Assembly (NCBI GenBank): GCA_963590415.1
Contig: CAVAPB010000005.1
Span: 28,114 to 92,113 of the forward strand
DNA: 64,000 nt
Reading direction: 5' to 3'
Origin: Fimenecus sp963590415
GTDB lineage: Bacteria > Bacillota > Clostridia > Oscillospirales > Acutalibacteraceae
How positions within the stretch are numbered: position 1 is the stretch's first letter; every line of letters begins with the position of its first letter. Under the pieces are notes generated by a model. That model ran no database searches and had not been told where the DNA came from. It saw only the letters and a list, made by a program, of their open reading frames with translations. This document shows positions 39,533 to 48,163 of the stretch, piece after piece. Position numbers and translations under genes: made by a program.

Positions 39533-40411
39533 TCACAGTTTTTCTTTATTAAAGCCGTTGCCGAGAATATCATCGGCATCGGTAACTATCATAAATGAAT
39601 TCGGGTCGATTTTCCCGATAAGCCTTGAAAAATACGGAACCTCGTTTGCCCTGACGGCACAGAAAATTATCTGCTTTTCATTGCCCGTATATGCACCCTG
39701 CGCACTAACCGAGGTTACGCCTCTGCCGAGGGAGGAAAGAATTTCCCCTGCCATTTCCCTGCCGTACTCCGTGACAATAAGCACGGTTTTCGAGTGCGAA
39801 AATCCCGAGCTTACAAGGTCAACCGCCTGCGTGGAAACAAAGACAGTCACAAGCGCATAGAGTATCGCCTCAACGCTTTTATATGCAAAAAACGACAGCA
39901 AAACTATCGCAAGGTCAATTATGAAAATAAGCCTGCCCATTGACAGATGCGGATAGCGAAGCCGCAAGAGCTTTGCGATTATATCCGTTCCGCCCGTGGT
40001 AGCCCCGTGCAGGAAGATAAGCCCGAGCCCCGCTCCGAGCAAAACTCCGCCGAAAACGGCGCTTAGAAGCCTGTCGCCCGAATAGCCTTTCATAAAGGTA
40101 GCAAACAGGTCTATGAAAAACGAGCTTTCAAAGGTTGCTATAACGGTTTTTATAACAAATTTATATCCTAATTTTATAAACGCCGCAACAAAGAACGGCA
40201 CATTAAGAACGAATACCGACAGACCTATCGGGAAGCCGAAAAGGTAATTTAATACAGTTGCAATACCCGAAAAGCCGCCGACGGTAATGTCGTTCGGAGC
40301 GGTAAAGATGTTTATTGCCGCCGCAAAGAGCATACTGCCGAGAGTCCACCAGAATAAGTCCTTTAATGCGTTTTTTATATTATCCCTTGCCGCCGTCCGT
40401 TTCAGAATCAA
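39533..40411 (-). CDS. YitT family membrane protein (DUF161 + DUF2179)
   Basis: A 292-residue protein with about five to six membrane segments (residues 20-200), including the FTAPNDITVGGFSGIATVLN and LHGATTGGTDIIAKLL motifs, and a cytoplasmic DUF2179 domain (about 215-290: GVTSVSAQGAYTGNEKQIIFC). The transported substrate is unknown for the family. The start is uncertain: TTG at 40411 overlaps the mrnC 3' end by 32 bases and has no clear ribosome site. No good in-frame ATG occurs before residue about 27, so TTG is retained. Confidence 0.85.
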   Translation of the reverse strand: MILKRTAARDNIKNALKDLFWWTLGSMLFAAAINIFTAPNDITVGGFSGIATVLNYLFGFPIGLSVFVLNVPFFVAAFIKLGYKFVIKTVIATFESSFFIDLFATFMKGYSGDRLLSAVFGGVLLGAGLGLIFLHGATTGGTDIIAKLLRLRYPHLSMGRLIFIIDLAIVLLSFFAYKSVEAILYALVTVFVSTQAVDLVSSGFSHSKTVLIVTEYGREMAGEILSSLGRGVTSVSAQGAYTGNEKQIIFCAVRANEVPYFSRLIGKIDPNSFMIVTDADDILGNGFNKEKL

Positions 40412-40811
40412 GCACCCCGTCGCCGTTGATTATTTCAAAAAGCTCACGGAGTCTTTCATTTTCTCCCAAAAGGTACAGATAGCCGAAAAGCGTTTCAAGA
40501 CCCGTGGCGTAATGATAATCGCCTTCGGTCTGATTTTTCGGGGTGTGGTTGGTGTGCGTGTTCCTGCCACGCCTGAACACATCCGATTCGTCCTGCGTCA
40601 GAACAGGTAAAATCTTTTTCGCACCGCTTGCCTGAGCGGCGGCGTTTACCTGCTTTATCGAAAGCGTATGTAATACTCCCGCGGGTCGGTTACATTCTCG
40701 CACAAGCTTTTCACGCACCATAATGCCATAAACCGCATCGCCGAGAAATGCCATGGCCATCGGGCTGTAATCGGATATGTTGTTTTTGTTTACAGTGTTA
40801 TTATTGTCCAT
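40380..40811 (-). CDS. mrnC: Mini-ribonuclease III (MrnC)
   Basis: A 143-residue RNase III-type nuclease lacking the dsRNA-binding domain, which matures 23S rRNA in Bacillus. The catalytic part has YSPMAMAFLGDAVYGIMVRE (Asp in GDAVY), QVNAAAQASGA, and EGDYHYATGLETLFGYLYL with the second acidic residue. The length agrees with the family. In Firmicutes it usually follows cysS; here it opens the mrnC-yitT-lepA run. The ATG at 40811 follows AGGTGAAAA. Confidence 0.9.
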   Translation of the reverse strand: MDNNNTVNKNNISDYSPMAMAFLGDAVYGIMVREKLVRECNRPAGVLHTLSIKQVNAAAQASGAKKILPVLTQDESDVFRRGRNTHTNHTPKNQTEGDYHYATGLETLFGYLYLLGENERLRELFEIINGDGVLDSETDGGKG

Positions 40812-40927
40812 TTTTCACCTGATATAAAAAATAGGTTGTTTATAGGTTATTTATTTTATACGAAAATTCCTTAGAAGTCCGCCCCATCGCCGGGCAACAT
40901 ATGCGACCGCCGCAATTTAGTCATTCA

Positions 40928-41440
40928 ATGTTCTCCGAAACGATCAAAATCTTTGATTTTGTCAGTGTTTCGTGAGATTATTATATCGTAGGGGCGAACT
41001 GTGTTCGCCCGTTTTTAATTTGCTATGAATTGGCTGGCGACCGCAGGTTGCCCCTACGGGTCGTGCGTTAAAACACGATGCCATACCCCGTAGGGGCAAG
41101 CCCTTGCGGCTGTCCGTCAATATAGCTTGCATGTGATTATTGCGGACAGGGGCAAGCCCTGTCCCTACGGTAATATTTCAATCCGTGCGAAGCACCCACA
41201 CCTCTTCATTCTTCACTATTACCTATTACCTCGCCCAAAGGGCGTAAACTCCCTCAGTCAAACGCTTCGCATTGACAGCTCCCTCGGGGATGAATCGGAA
41301 CTTCTGATATAATTCGATGTGTAACAACGGCGGGAGCAAGCCCCCGCCCTACACGGTTTGATATAAGTTTCAATCCGTGCGAAGCACCCACAATTCTTCA
41401 TTCTTCATTATTCATTTTTCATTCGCCCGCAAGGGAACGG
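40928..41440. repeat. Mosaic of palindromic repeats upstream of the obg tandem array
   Basis: No gene lies in 40812-41821. This part holds: a long hairpin CCGAAACGATCAAAATC...(40930-40977), then module A (about 40989-41011) and A' (about 41036-41062); this block is a close duplicate of 46398-46540. Next come a B-type module (about 41094-41122) with its partner (41145-41170), a GTGCGAAGCACCCACA block with TTCATT runs (about 41185-41235), a CTCCCT palindrome remnant (about 41252-41292), module C (about 41329-41352), and another GTGCGAAGCACCC block (about 41377-41440). Confidence 0.85.
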
Positions 41441-41441
41441 T

Positions 41442-41818
41442 GCGACGGCGTATGAAAATACTCCGAACACGCAGCAACGCAGTATTACACAAAGCCCAAA
41501 ATTAAATTTCGAGTGATTTTTTTGCAGAGCAAGGCGCAAACACGACGCTATGCGAAAATCCACAACTTTGATTTAGTGTGATTTTTGCGTAAGACAAGGC
41601 GCAAGTGCGACGGCGTATGAAAATACTCCGAGCACGCGGCAACGCAGTATTACACAAAGCCCAAAATTAAATTTCGAGTGATTTTTTATGCATAACAAGA
41701 CACTATGCGAAACCCCACTTTGATTTAGTGCGATTTTTGCGTAAGACAAGGCGCAAGTGCGACGGCGTATGAAAATACTCCGAGCACGCGGCAACGCAGT
41801 ATTACACAAAAATCGCCT
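41442..41818. repeat. Imperfect tandem array (about 2.3 units of 150-165 bp) abutting obg
   Basis: Conserved segments start at 41442, 41607 and 41758. Each reads GCGACGGCGTATGAAAATAC, then TCCGARCACGC and GCAACGCAGTATTACAC. Spacer parts with TTTGATTTAGTGYGATTTTTG also repeat. The last unit ends at the obg stop codon, whose TTGATTTAG context matches the spacer. Diverged pieces occur at 2833-2960. Reading frames in the array repeat with the unit and are taken as spurious. Confidence 0.85.
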
Positions 41819-41821
41819 AAA

Positions 41822-43093
41822 TCAAGGGATGTAATCGAACTCGAGGTCGTAAATCGATACCGTATCCCCTTCGTGAATACCCTGCTTAATAAGCTCGTCG
41901 ATTATGCCGCTGGATTGAAGAACATTCTGGAAGTATTGAAGAGAAGAATAGTCGTCGGGGTCGGTTTTGAGAAGAATTTTGTAGAGCCACTCGGCTTCGA
42001 CAATGTAAACGCCGTCCTCAACGGTAACTTTGAAGCCGCTGTTTTTCTTCTGTGCCATAACCTCAAGCGGTATTTCCTCCGACTCATACTTTTTGACGGG
42101 CGGAAGCGTTGCAAGCTTTTTGGCAACGGCGTTGATAAGTTCCTTGGTATTGTGACGGATGGGGGCGCAAATTTCATAGTATTCGTAGCCCTTGCCCTCG
42201 ATATAATTTCTGAAGGTTTCGAGCTGTTCGTCCGTGGCAAGGTCAATCTTGTTGCCCGCCACAATCTGCGGACATTTCGCAAGCTCGGGATTGAATTTGA
42301 CAAGCTCATCGTTTATCTTTTCAAAATCCTCTATCGGATCTCTGCCCTCGCTGCCCGCAACATCGACGATATGCACAAGCATACGGCAACGCTCGACATG
42401 ACGCAGAAATTCATGACCCAAGCCGATGCCGTCTGCCGCGCCCTCGATAAGTCCTGGAATATCGGCAATGACAAAGCTGTTTTCGGGTCCCATTGAAACA
42501 ACACCGAGCACGGGTATTATTGTCGTGAAGTGATAATCGCCGATAATGGGCTTAGCCTCGCTGACAACGGTGAGGAACGACGACTTGCCGACATTCGGGA
42601 AGCCTAAAAGTCCGACATCCGCAATAAGTTTCAATTCAAGGCTTACCTCCCACTCCTCGCCTGGAGCGCCGCTTTTGGCAAAACGGGGAGTCTGCCTTGT
42701 GGGGGTGGCAAAGTGGCAGTTTCCCCAGCCGCCGTTACCGCCCTTTGCGGCAATAAACGGCTCGTCCGAGGACATATCCGCCATAACGGCACCGCTCTCA
42801 ACCTCACGGATTACGGTACCTCTCGGAACTTTTATTATAAGGTCGGGCGCTTTTTTACCGTTGCAACGGCTTCCTCTGCCGTTTTCGCCGTTTTGCGCCT
42901 TGTATTTCCTTTTATAACGGAAATCGGCAAGGGTCGAGATATTGTCATCAACCTGAAAGACGATGTTGCCGCCCCTGCCGCCGTCGCCGCCGTCGGGTCC
43001 GCCCGACGCGACATATTTTTCCCTGTGGAAAGCGACAGCACCGTCGCCGCCGTTACCTGCCTTTATAAGTATTTTTGCTTTATCGACAAACAT
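41822..43093 (-). CDS. obg: Obg GTPase (CgtA)
   Basis: A 423-residue ribosome-assembly and stress GTPase. The Gly-rich OBG fold (residues 1-158: GGDGAVAFHREKYVASGGPD, GGKGG repeats) is followed by the G domain with G1 GFPNVGKSS, G3 DIPGLIEGA and G4 NKID, and by the C-terminal OCT domain typical of Firmicutes (about 350-423, ending SIYDLEFDYIP). The ATG at 43093 is preceded by AAAGGA. Its stop lies against the tandem repeat array, so its 3' end may be formed in that DNA. Confidence 0.96.
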   Translation of the reverse strand: MFVDKAKILIKAGNGGDGAVAFHREKYVASGGPDGGDGGRGGNIVFQVDDNISTLADFRYKRKYKAQNGENGRGSRCNGKKAPDLIIKVPRGTVIREVESGAVMADMSSDEPFIAAKGGNGGWGNCHFATPTRQTPRFAKSGAPGEEWEVSLELKLIADVGLLGFPNVGKSSFLTVVSEAKPIIGDYHFTTIIPVLGVVSMGPENSFVIADIPGLIEGAADGIGLGHEFLRHVERCRMLVHIVDVAGSEGRDPIEDFEKINDELVKFNPELAKCPQIVAGNKIDLATDEQLETFRNYIEGKGYEYYEICAPIRHNTKELINAVAKKLATLPPVKKYESEEIPLEVMAQKKNSGFKVTVEDGVYIVEAEWLYKILLKTDPDDYSSLQYFQNVLQSSGIIDELIKQGIHEGDTVSIYDLEFDYIP

Positions 43094-43262
43094 ATCGGAA
43101 ATTCCTTTACTTTTTCTTACAGCTTTTTGTTCGGAAAAAGGCGAACAAAAAGTACAAAAATTTTATCAAGATATTATATCAAATATCGGCGCATTTATAA
43201 ACAGAAAAGGCAAAAAAAGTTATAAAAATTTATAAATTCGGCACAATTTGTGTTTGTGTTAG

Positions 43263-43291
43263 TTGACAAGCACAATATGTTGTGGTATTAT
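43263..43291 (+). promoter_or_regulatory. Distal promoter upstream of the 43483 gene
   Basis: TTGACA (43263-43268), 17-bp spacer, TATTAT (43286-43291). It would give a leader of about 185 bases before the ATG at 43483. Apart from the two promoters I see nothing in the 389-base gap. Confidence 0.75.
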
Positions 43292-43402
43292 ACTTTCAGG
43301 ACAGGTCATATAATGAAAATAAGATTTTTTTAGATTTTTCAAAAAAATATAAACAAAGTCCATTTATCGGTACTCTGCTATAAAAAAATTCGAACATTTG
43401 TG

Positions 43403-43430
43403 TTGACAAATAAAAAATGCATGCTATAAT
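43403..43430 (+). promoter_or_regulatory. Proximal consensus promoter of the 43483 gene
   Basis: TTGACA (43403-43408), a 16-bp spacer and TATAAT (43425-43430): full consensus hexamers. Confidence 0.88.
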
Positions 43431-43482
43431 AAGGGTGTAATCAGCAAGAACGAATGTTCGGCAGTGAACGGAGGAAATTATT

Positions 43483-43728
43483 ATGTTGGCTATTTTCGCA
43501 AAAACAGGCATTGAACTGGCGGTTGTTTTACTTCTTATATACGGTTTTATTCACGAAAAGGAGATTATCAAATTTGAACGGTATGTCAAGATGGTAATCG
43601 TTGTAAACTATCGCAGATACAAAAAAAGAAAGAAACTCGAACAGATGAGGAAGAACAGAGATTTCCGTGTTGTAAACGGCAGAAAGCCGCATACGGACAA
43701 CAACCCTCATTCTTTCGATGTCGCATAA
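43483..43728 (+). CDS. Small single-span membrane protein, unknown function
   Basis: An 81-residue protein with one N-terminal membrane helix (about residues 8-24), then a strongly basic stretch (NYRRYKKRKKLEQMRKNR) and a polar tail ending PHSFDVA. The topology would place the basic tail in the cytoplasm. I do not recognise the family. The ATG at 43483 follows ACGGAGG, and two strong promoters lie upstream, which argues that it is a real, well-expressed gene. A terminator follows at 43792. Function unknown. Confidence 0.75.
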   Translation: MLAIFAKTGIELAVVLLLIYGFIHEKEIIKFERYVKMVIVVNYRRYKKRKKLEQMRKNRDFRVVNGRKPHTDNNPHSFDVA

Positions 43729-43791
43729 GGCGGCGTAAGAAATTATTTTGCTTTTTCTCTTTCCATAATAAATTTTTTCACACACAGGCAG

Positions 43792-43830
43792 ACGGGAACG
43801 GTTTTTTACTGTTCCCGTTTGTCTTTTTTC
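43792..43830 (+). terminator. Terminator after the 43483 gene
   Basis: Stem ACGGGAAC / GTTCCCGT (43792-43799 with 43811-43818) with an 11-base loop, followed by TTGTCTTTTTT. Confidence 0.9.
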
Positions 43831-43871
43831 GGTAATTGTGATACAATACTCCCTCGTCAGGAGTGATACCG

Positions 43872-44546
43872 TTGAATAAAGATAAAAAATCAACCGTCAA
43901 GCTTATACTGCGCCTTGCTCTGGCGCTTACCGTCACGGCGGTTGCAATCATAAACTATGACAAGCTTTCAAACATAGACATAAGAAGCATTGTCGCAAAC
44001 TCGCCGTCGGTCGCACTTGCGGTGCTGAGCGTTCTGAGCATTTACGGCGTTAAGGGAGCGGTGTTTGTAATCCCCGCTTCGCTCGTATATATTTCGGTGG
44101 GAATGGCGTTTCCGACAGTTCAGGCGGTAATAATCAACCTTTGCGGAATAGGCATAGAAATAACGGTGTCGTATCTTTTCGGGCTGCTTGTCGGCGGCGA
44201 ATATGTAAACAATCTTTTGAAAAAGAGCAAGGGCGGAGAAAAAATACTTGCGCTTGAGGACAAGAACAAGTTTGCCTCGATTTTTGTTATAAGATTTTTG
44301 CCCGTGTTTCCCATAGACTTTGCAAGCCTGTTTTTCGGCTCGATGAAAATACCGTTTGCAAAATATTTTCTCGCTTCGCTTCTCGGAATTGCGCCGAGGG
44401 TAATACTCTTCACGGTGCTCGGCGACGCGGCATACGATTATATACCTATGAAGCTGATTATCGGGCTAATAATCTTCGCCGTGCCGATAAGTGCGATATA
44501 TCTTATTATAAAGTGGGTAAAGGACAGAAAAAGCCAAGAAAAATAA
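43872..44546 (+). CDS. TVP38/TMEM64 (VTT domain) membrane protein
   Basis: A 224-residue membrane protein of the TVP38/TMEM64/DedA-like superfamily, possible lipid scramblases or transporters. It has about six hydrophobic segments and the VTT signature: FVIPASLVYISVGMAFP, then SKGGEKILALEDKNKFASIFVIRFLPVFPIDFASLFFG (quoted as FVIRFLPVFPIDFASLFFG) and KIPFAKYFLASLLG. The start TTG at 43872 lies 8 bases after CAGGAG and is preferred to GTG at 43863, which would overlap the ribosome site. The downstream galT has its own promoter. Confidence 0.87.
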   Translation: MNKDKKSTVKLILRLALALTVTAVAIINYDKLSNIDIRSIVANSPSVALAVLSVLSIYGVKGAVFVIPASLVYISVGMAFPTVQAVIINLCGIGIEITVSYLFGLLVGGEYVNNLLKKSKGGEKILALEDKNKFASIFVIRFLPVFPIDFASLFFGSMKIPFAKYFLASLLGIAPRVILFTVLGDAAYDYIPMKLIIGLIIFAVPISAIYLIIKWVKDRKSQEK

Positions 44547-44555
44547 CACTCTCTA

Positions 44556-44584
44556 TTGTAAACGGACAAAAGCAATGTTAGAAT
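44556..44584 (+). promoter_or_regulatory. Promoter of galT
   Basis: TTGTAA (44556-44561), a 17-bp spacer and TAGAAT (44579-44584). Confidence 0.7.
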
Positions 44585-44612
44585 ATAAAAAATGCTATAC
44601 GGGGGAATGAAA

Positions 44613-46103
44613 ATGATATACGAAAGCATTAAAAAATTAGTAACTTACGGACTTGAACGCGGTCTTATAGAAGACTGCGACAAAATCTATGCTACCAACA
44701 GGATTCTTGAGGCTCTGCGCCTTGACGAGTACGAGGAGCCGGCAGAGAAGTTTGAGAATGTCGAGCTTGAGAGCACGCTCAGGGAGCTTCTCGACTTTGC
44801 CGCAGAGAACGGAATAATCGAAAACAGCATAGTTTACCGTGATTTGTTTGACGCAAGGCTTATGGCTTGCCTTATGCCTATGCCGCACGAGGTTATAAAG
44901 AAATTCCGTGAGCTCTACGGCGAAAGCCCCGAAAAAGCCACGGACTGGTTCTATAAATTAAGCGGAGATTCGGACTATATAAGAAGGTACAGAATTAAGA
45001 AGGATATGCGCTGGTCGGTTCCGAGCGAGTACGGCGATATTGACATTTCAATAAACCTTTCAAAGCCCGAAAAGGACCCGAAAGCCATTGCCGCAGCCAA
45101 GCTTCAAAAGCAGAGCGGTTACCCTAAATGCCTGCTGTGTAAGGAGTGCGAGGGCTATGCGGGCAGGGCTAATTTCCCCGCAAGGCAGAACCACAGGATT
45201 ATCCCCGTAACCATAAACAATACGGCGTGGGGCTTCCAATATTCGCCCTATGTTTACTACAACGAGCACTGCATAGTCTTTAACGGCGAGCACACGCCGA
45301 TGAAGATTGAAAAGGCTACTTTCATAAAGCTGTTTGACTTTGTAAAGCAGTTCCCGCACTACTTCCTCGGTTCAAACGCAGACCTGCCGATTGTAGGCGG
45401 TTCCATCCTCTCTCACGACCATTATCAGGGCGGTCATTACACCTTTGCAATGGCTAAGGCTCCGATTGAAAAGCACTTTACAATAAAGGATTTCAAAGAT
45501 GTCGAGGCAGGTATTGTAAAATGGCCGCTTTCGGTCATAAGGCTTCGCAGCGAAAACAGCGACAGAATTATTGAGCTTGCGGATATAATTCTCAAAAAGT
45601 GGAGAGCTTACACGGACGAAGAAGCGTTTATATTTGCTGAGACAGACGGCGAAAAGCACAACACGATAACGCCTATCGCAAGAAAGGTCGGCAACACCTT
45701 TGAGCTTGACCTTGCGTTGCGCAACAATATTACGACCGAGGAATATCCACTCGGCGTTTACCATCCGCACGACAAGTACCACCATATCAAGAAAGAAAAC
45801 ATCGGTCTTATCGAGGTTATGGGTCTTGCGGTGCTTCCGTCGAGGCTTAAAGAGGAGCTTTCCGTTCTCTCGGATTACATTGTAAACGGCAAGGACATAC
45901 GCTCAAACGAAAAAATTAAAAAGCACGCAGACTGGGTTGACGAATTCAAGCCGAATTACGGCGAAATCACGGCTGAAAATGTTGACGATATACTCAAAGC
46001 CGAGGTTGGCAAGGTGTTTGTCGGAGTGCTTGAGGACGCAGGCGTTTACAAGTGTACAGAGGACGGCAGAAAAGCGTTTATGAGATTTATTGAAAGCATA
46101 TAA
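44613..46103 (+). CDS. galT: GalT, UDP-glucose-hexose-1-phosphate uridylyltransferase (class II)
   Basis: A 496-residue enzyme of the Gram-positive GalT class II, which exchanges UMP between UDP-glucose and galactose-1-phosphate in the Leloir pathway. It has CLLCKECEGYAGR with Cys metal ligands near residue 170, and the active-site HDHYQGG motif (SILSHDHYQGGHYTF) in place of the HPH of the E. coli-like class. The length fits the family. ATG codons at 44607 and 44613 are both possible; 44613 lies 7 bases after GGGGG. galK and galE are absent here. A strong terminator follows. Confidence 0.93.
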   Translation: MIYESIKKLVTYGLERGLIEDCDKIYATNRILEALRLDEYEEPAEKFENVELESTLRELLDFAAENGIIENSIVYRDLFDARLMACLMPMPHEVIKKFRELYGESPEKATDWFYKLSGDSDYIRRYRIKKDMRWSVPSEYGDIDISINLSKPEKDPKAIAAAKLQKQSGYPKCLLCKECEGYAGRANFPARQNHRIIPVTINNTAWGFQYSPYVYYNEHCIVFNGEHTPMKIEKATFIKLFDFVKQFPHYFLGSNADLPIVGGSILSHDHYQGGHYTFAMAKAPIEKHFTIKDFKDVEAGIVKWPLSVIRLRSENSDRIIELADIILKKWRAYTDEEAFIFAETDGEKHNTITPIARKVGNTFELDLALRNNITTEEYPLGVYHPHDKYHHIKKENIGLIEVMGLAVLPSRLKEELSVLSDYIVNGKDIRSNEKIKKHADWVDEFKPNYGEITAENVDDILKAEVGKVFVGVLEDAGVYKCTEDGRKAFMRFIESI

Positions 46104-46123
46104 TTGAAAAACAGCACAATATT

Positions 46124-46156
46124 AACCCACCGTTGTCAGCGGTGGGTTTTGTTTTG
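46124..46156 (+). terminator. Terminator after galT
   Basis: Perfect 9-bp stem AACCCACCG / CGGTGGGTT (46124-46132 with 46140-46148), followed by TTGTTTTGG. Confidence 0.9.
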
Positions 46157-46204
46157 GCAGTCGATTTTGTGCGGAGCTCCAAGCCGAATTTTATATCAAA
46201 TTTA

Positions 46205-46800
46205 GTTAGTACTTCCGCCCCATCTTAAAGGGGGCGGAATTTCTTGGATGATTGCATATTTTTACCGACGGTGTAGGGCGGGGGCTTGCTCCCGCCGTTA
46301 AATCATAACAAATCAACGGTTACAATTTTATATCATATCGTAAATAACTTGTAAAACAGCACAAGCGGAACGAAGTGACGGCTGCGACAGCTGTAATTTA
46401 TTCTCCGAAACGGTCAAAATCAAAGATTTTGACCGTTTCGTGAGGTTATTATACCGTAGGGGCGAACTGTGTTCGCCCGTTTTTAATTCACTATGAATTG
46501 TCGGGCGACCGCAGGTCGCCCCTACGGGTCGTAGGTTAATTTTAATTCCATATTATCCGTAAATTCTGATAAATCAACTACAACATGGCGGCGGGAGCAA
46601 GCCCCCGCCCTACCGATATAACAACGCACAACTCATAGGGACATGGCTCGCCCCTGTCCGCAAGAAATTTCATATAAGTCATATTGACGGACAGCCGCGA
46701 GGGCTGTCCCTACGGTATGATATATATTTCAACGCCGTGCGAAGCACCCACACCTCTTCACTCTTACCTCGCCCGCAAGGGCGCTGCCCCCTACGGCGTC
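46205..46800. repeat. Mosaic of palindromic repeats between galT and the glutamate synthase genes
   Basis: No gene lies in 46104-47065. Modules in order: a CCCC...GGGG element (about 46213-46242); module C reversed (46272-46302); a near-perfect hairpin CGAAACGGTCAAAATC / GATTTTGACCGTTTCG (46402-46441); module A (about 46457-46481); A' (about 46500-46530); C (about 46590-46614); the B pair (about 46637-46665 and 46690-46716); and a GTGCGAAGCACCCACA block (about 46737-46795). From 46800 to 47065 the sequence is AT-rich leader DNA without clear structure. Confidence 0.85.
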
Positions 46801-47065
46801 AAAAAATTCAAATTAAAGTTGCCGTGATTTCGCATAAAAGAGTGAGTAAAAATTCACTTTTGCGTTTTCTCCGAAAATTTCCGTCAAATTGCATAAATCA
46901 TACGACAGTGTGTCCGTTTGCTTGTGACAATCTGCTTTTTATTAAAAATGTTGTGTTTTTTTCTTGCAAAATTCGACCCGTTGTTATAAAATATTTGACA
47001 TATTCGTATCGAATTTTGCAATTTACAGTTTCAAAACTTGCAAATTTGATGTCAGGAGTGTTTTT

Positions 47066-48163
47066 ATGCTTAAAAAAGAGGGCGAAATCAGAATTCCGTC
47101 GGGTTGCGCAATTTCCGCTATAACCGACAGAAGCGGTAAATGCTTTTCCGGTAACGATATTATTGAGAGCATTGCCCTTATGCACGACCGTTCAAACGGT
47201 CTCGGCGGCGGCTTTGCGGCTTACGGTATTTATCCTGAATACAAGGACCTGTACGCTTTTCATATATTTTATGATAACAACGACGCAAGAATAAGAACCG
47301 AGGAATATCTGTTCCGTCATTTTGATGTCGAAACCTTTGAGCAAATTCCCACAAGAAAGGTAAAATCAATAAAGCGTGCTCCTCTTATCTGGAGATACTT
47401 CGGTGCCGTTCCGCAGAGCAAGATGAAAAAGAACGACTATGATGAGGACGAGTATACCGCACGCTGCGTTATTAAAATAAACAACAAAATTGACGGCGCT
47501 TTTGTCTTTTCCAGCGGTAAAAATATGGGCGCTTTCAAGGCGGTAGGATTTCCCGAGGATGTCGGAGAATACTATATGCTCGACAAATACAAGGCGCACA
47601 CCTGGACGGCGCACGGAAGATTTCCCACCAACACTCCCGGCTGGTGGGGCGGCGCTCACCCATTTACGCTGCTTGACTGGTCAATCGTTCACAACGGCGA
47701 AATATCAAGCTATGACGCCAACCGCAGATACATCGAGCAGTTCCATTATCATTGCAATCTTCAGACAGATACCGAGGTTATCACATATCTTTTCGACTTC
47801 CTTGTAAGGCGTCAGGGATTAAAACTGGAGACTGCCGCATGGATTTTAGCGGCTCCCGAATGGGATGTTATCGACAATATGCCTGAGGATAAAAAGAAGA
47901 TATACACGGCTTTGCGTACGGTTTATTCGAGTGCGCTTATCAACGGTCCTTTTTCAATTATCGTCGGCTCAAAGCACGGCTTGCTCGCACTCAACGACAG
48001 GCTGAAGCTTCGTTCGCTCATAACTGCCGAAAAGGGAAACAAGGTATATTTCGCCTCCGAGGAGTCGGCTATCAGAATCATCTGCCCCGAGCCCGAGAAA
48101 ATTTCCGCGGTTGACGGCGGAATTCCGATTTTCATACCCTTTGCCGAGGAGGATAAGCAATGA
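47066..48163 (+). CDS. Glutamate synthase, amidotransferase subunit (archaeal-type GltB1)
   Basis: A 365-residue class II glutamine amidotransferase, the ammonia-producing part of a split glutamate synthase. After a short propeptide-like stretch, IPSGCAISAI places the likely nucleophile Cys at residue 14. Further motifs are AHTWTAHGRFPTNTPGWWGG, then DWSIVHNGEISSYDANR and NLQTDTEVITYL, all typical of the GltB N-terminal domain. The ATG at 47066 follows CAGGAG and is preferred to the upstream ATG at 46964. It overlaps the next gene by 4 bases (ATGA), so the three gltB-type genes form one operon. Confidence 0.92.
   Translation: MLKKEGEIRIPSGCAISAITDRSGKCFSGNDIIESIALMHDRSNGLGGGFAAYGIYPEYKDLYAFHIFYDNNDARIRTEEYLFRHFDVETFEQIPTRKVKSIKRAPLIWRYFGAVPQSKMKKNDYDEDEYTARCVIKINNKIDGAFVFSSGKNMGAFKAVGFPEDVGEYYMLDKYKAHTWTAHGRFPTNTPGWWGGAHPFTLLDWSIVHNGEISSYDANRRYIEQFHYHCNLQTDTEVITYLFDFLVRRQGLKLETAAWILAAPEWDVIDNMPEDKKKIYTALRTVYSSALINGPFSIIVGSKHGLLALNDRLKLRSLITAEKGNKVYFASEESAIRIICPEPEKISAVDGGIPIFIPFAEEDKQ

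Noticed and set aside
41573..41809. A 78-codon minus-strand frame
   Set aside because: It consists of the tandem array units, and its peptide repeats with the unit. Not a credible gene.
43309..43335. A six-codon open frame between the two promoters of the 43483 gene
   Set aside because: Too short to support as a leader peptide. No ribosome site better than chance and no attenuator structure next to it.
46900..47060. Promoter for the glutamate synthase operon (TTGCAA near 46960 with TATAAA)
   Set aside because: The best hexamer pair has only a 15-bp spacer, and alternatives are weak, so no promoter is called.
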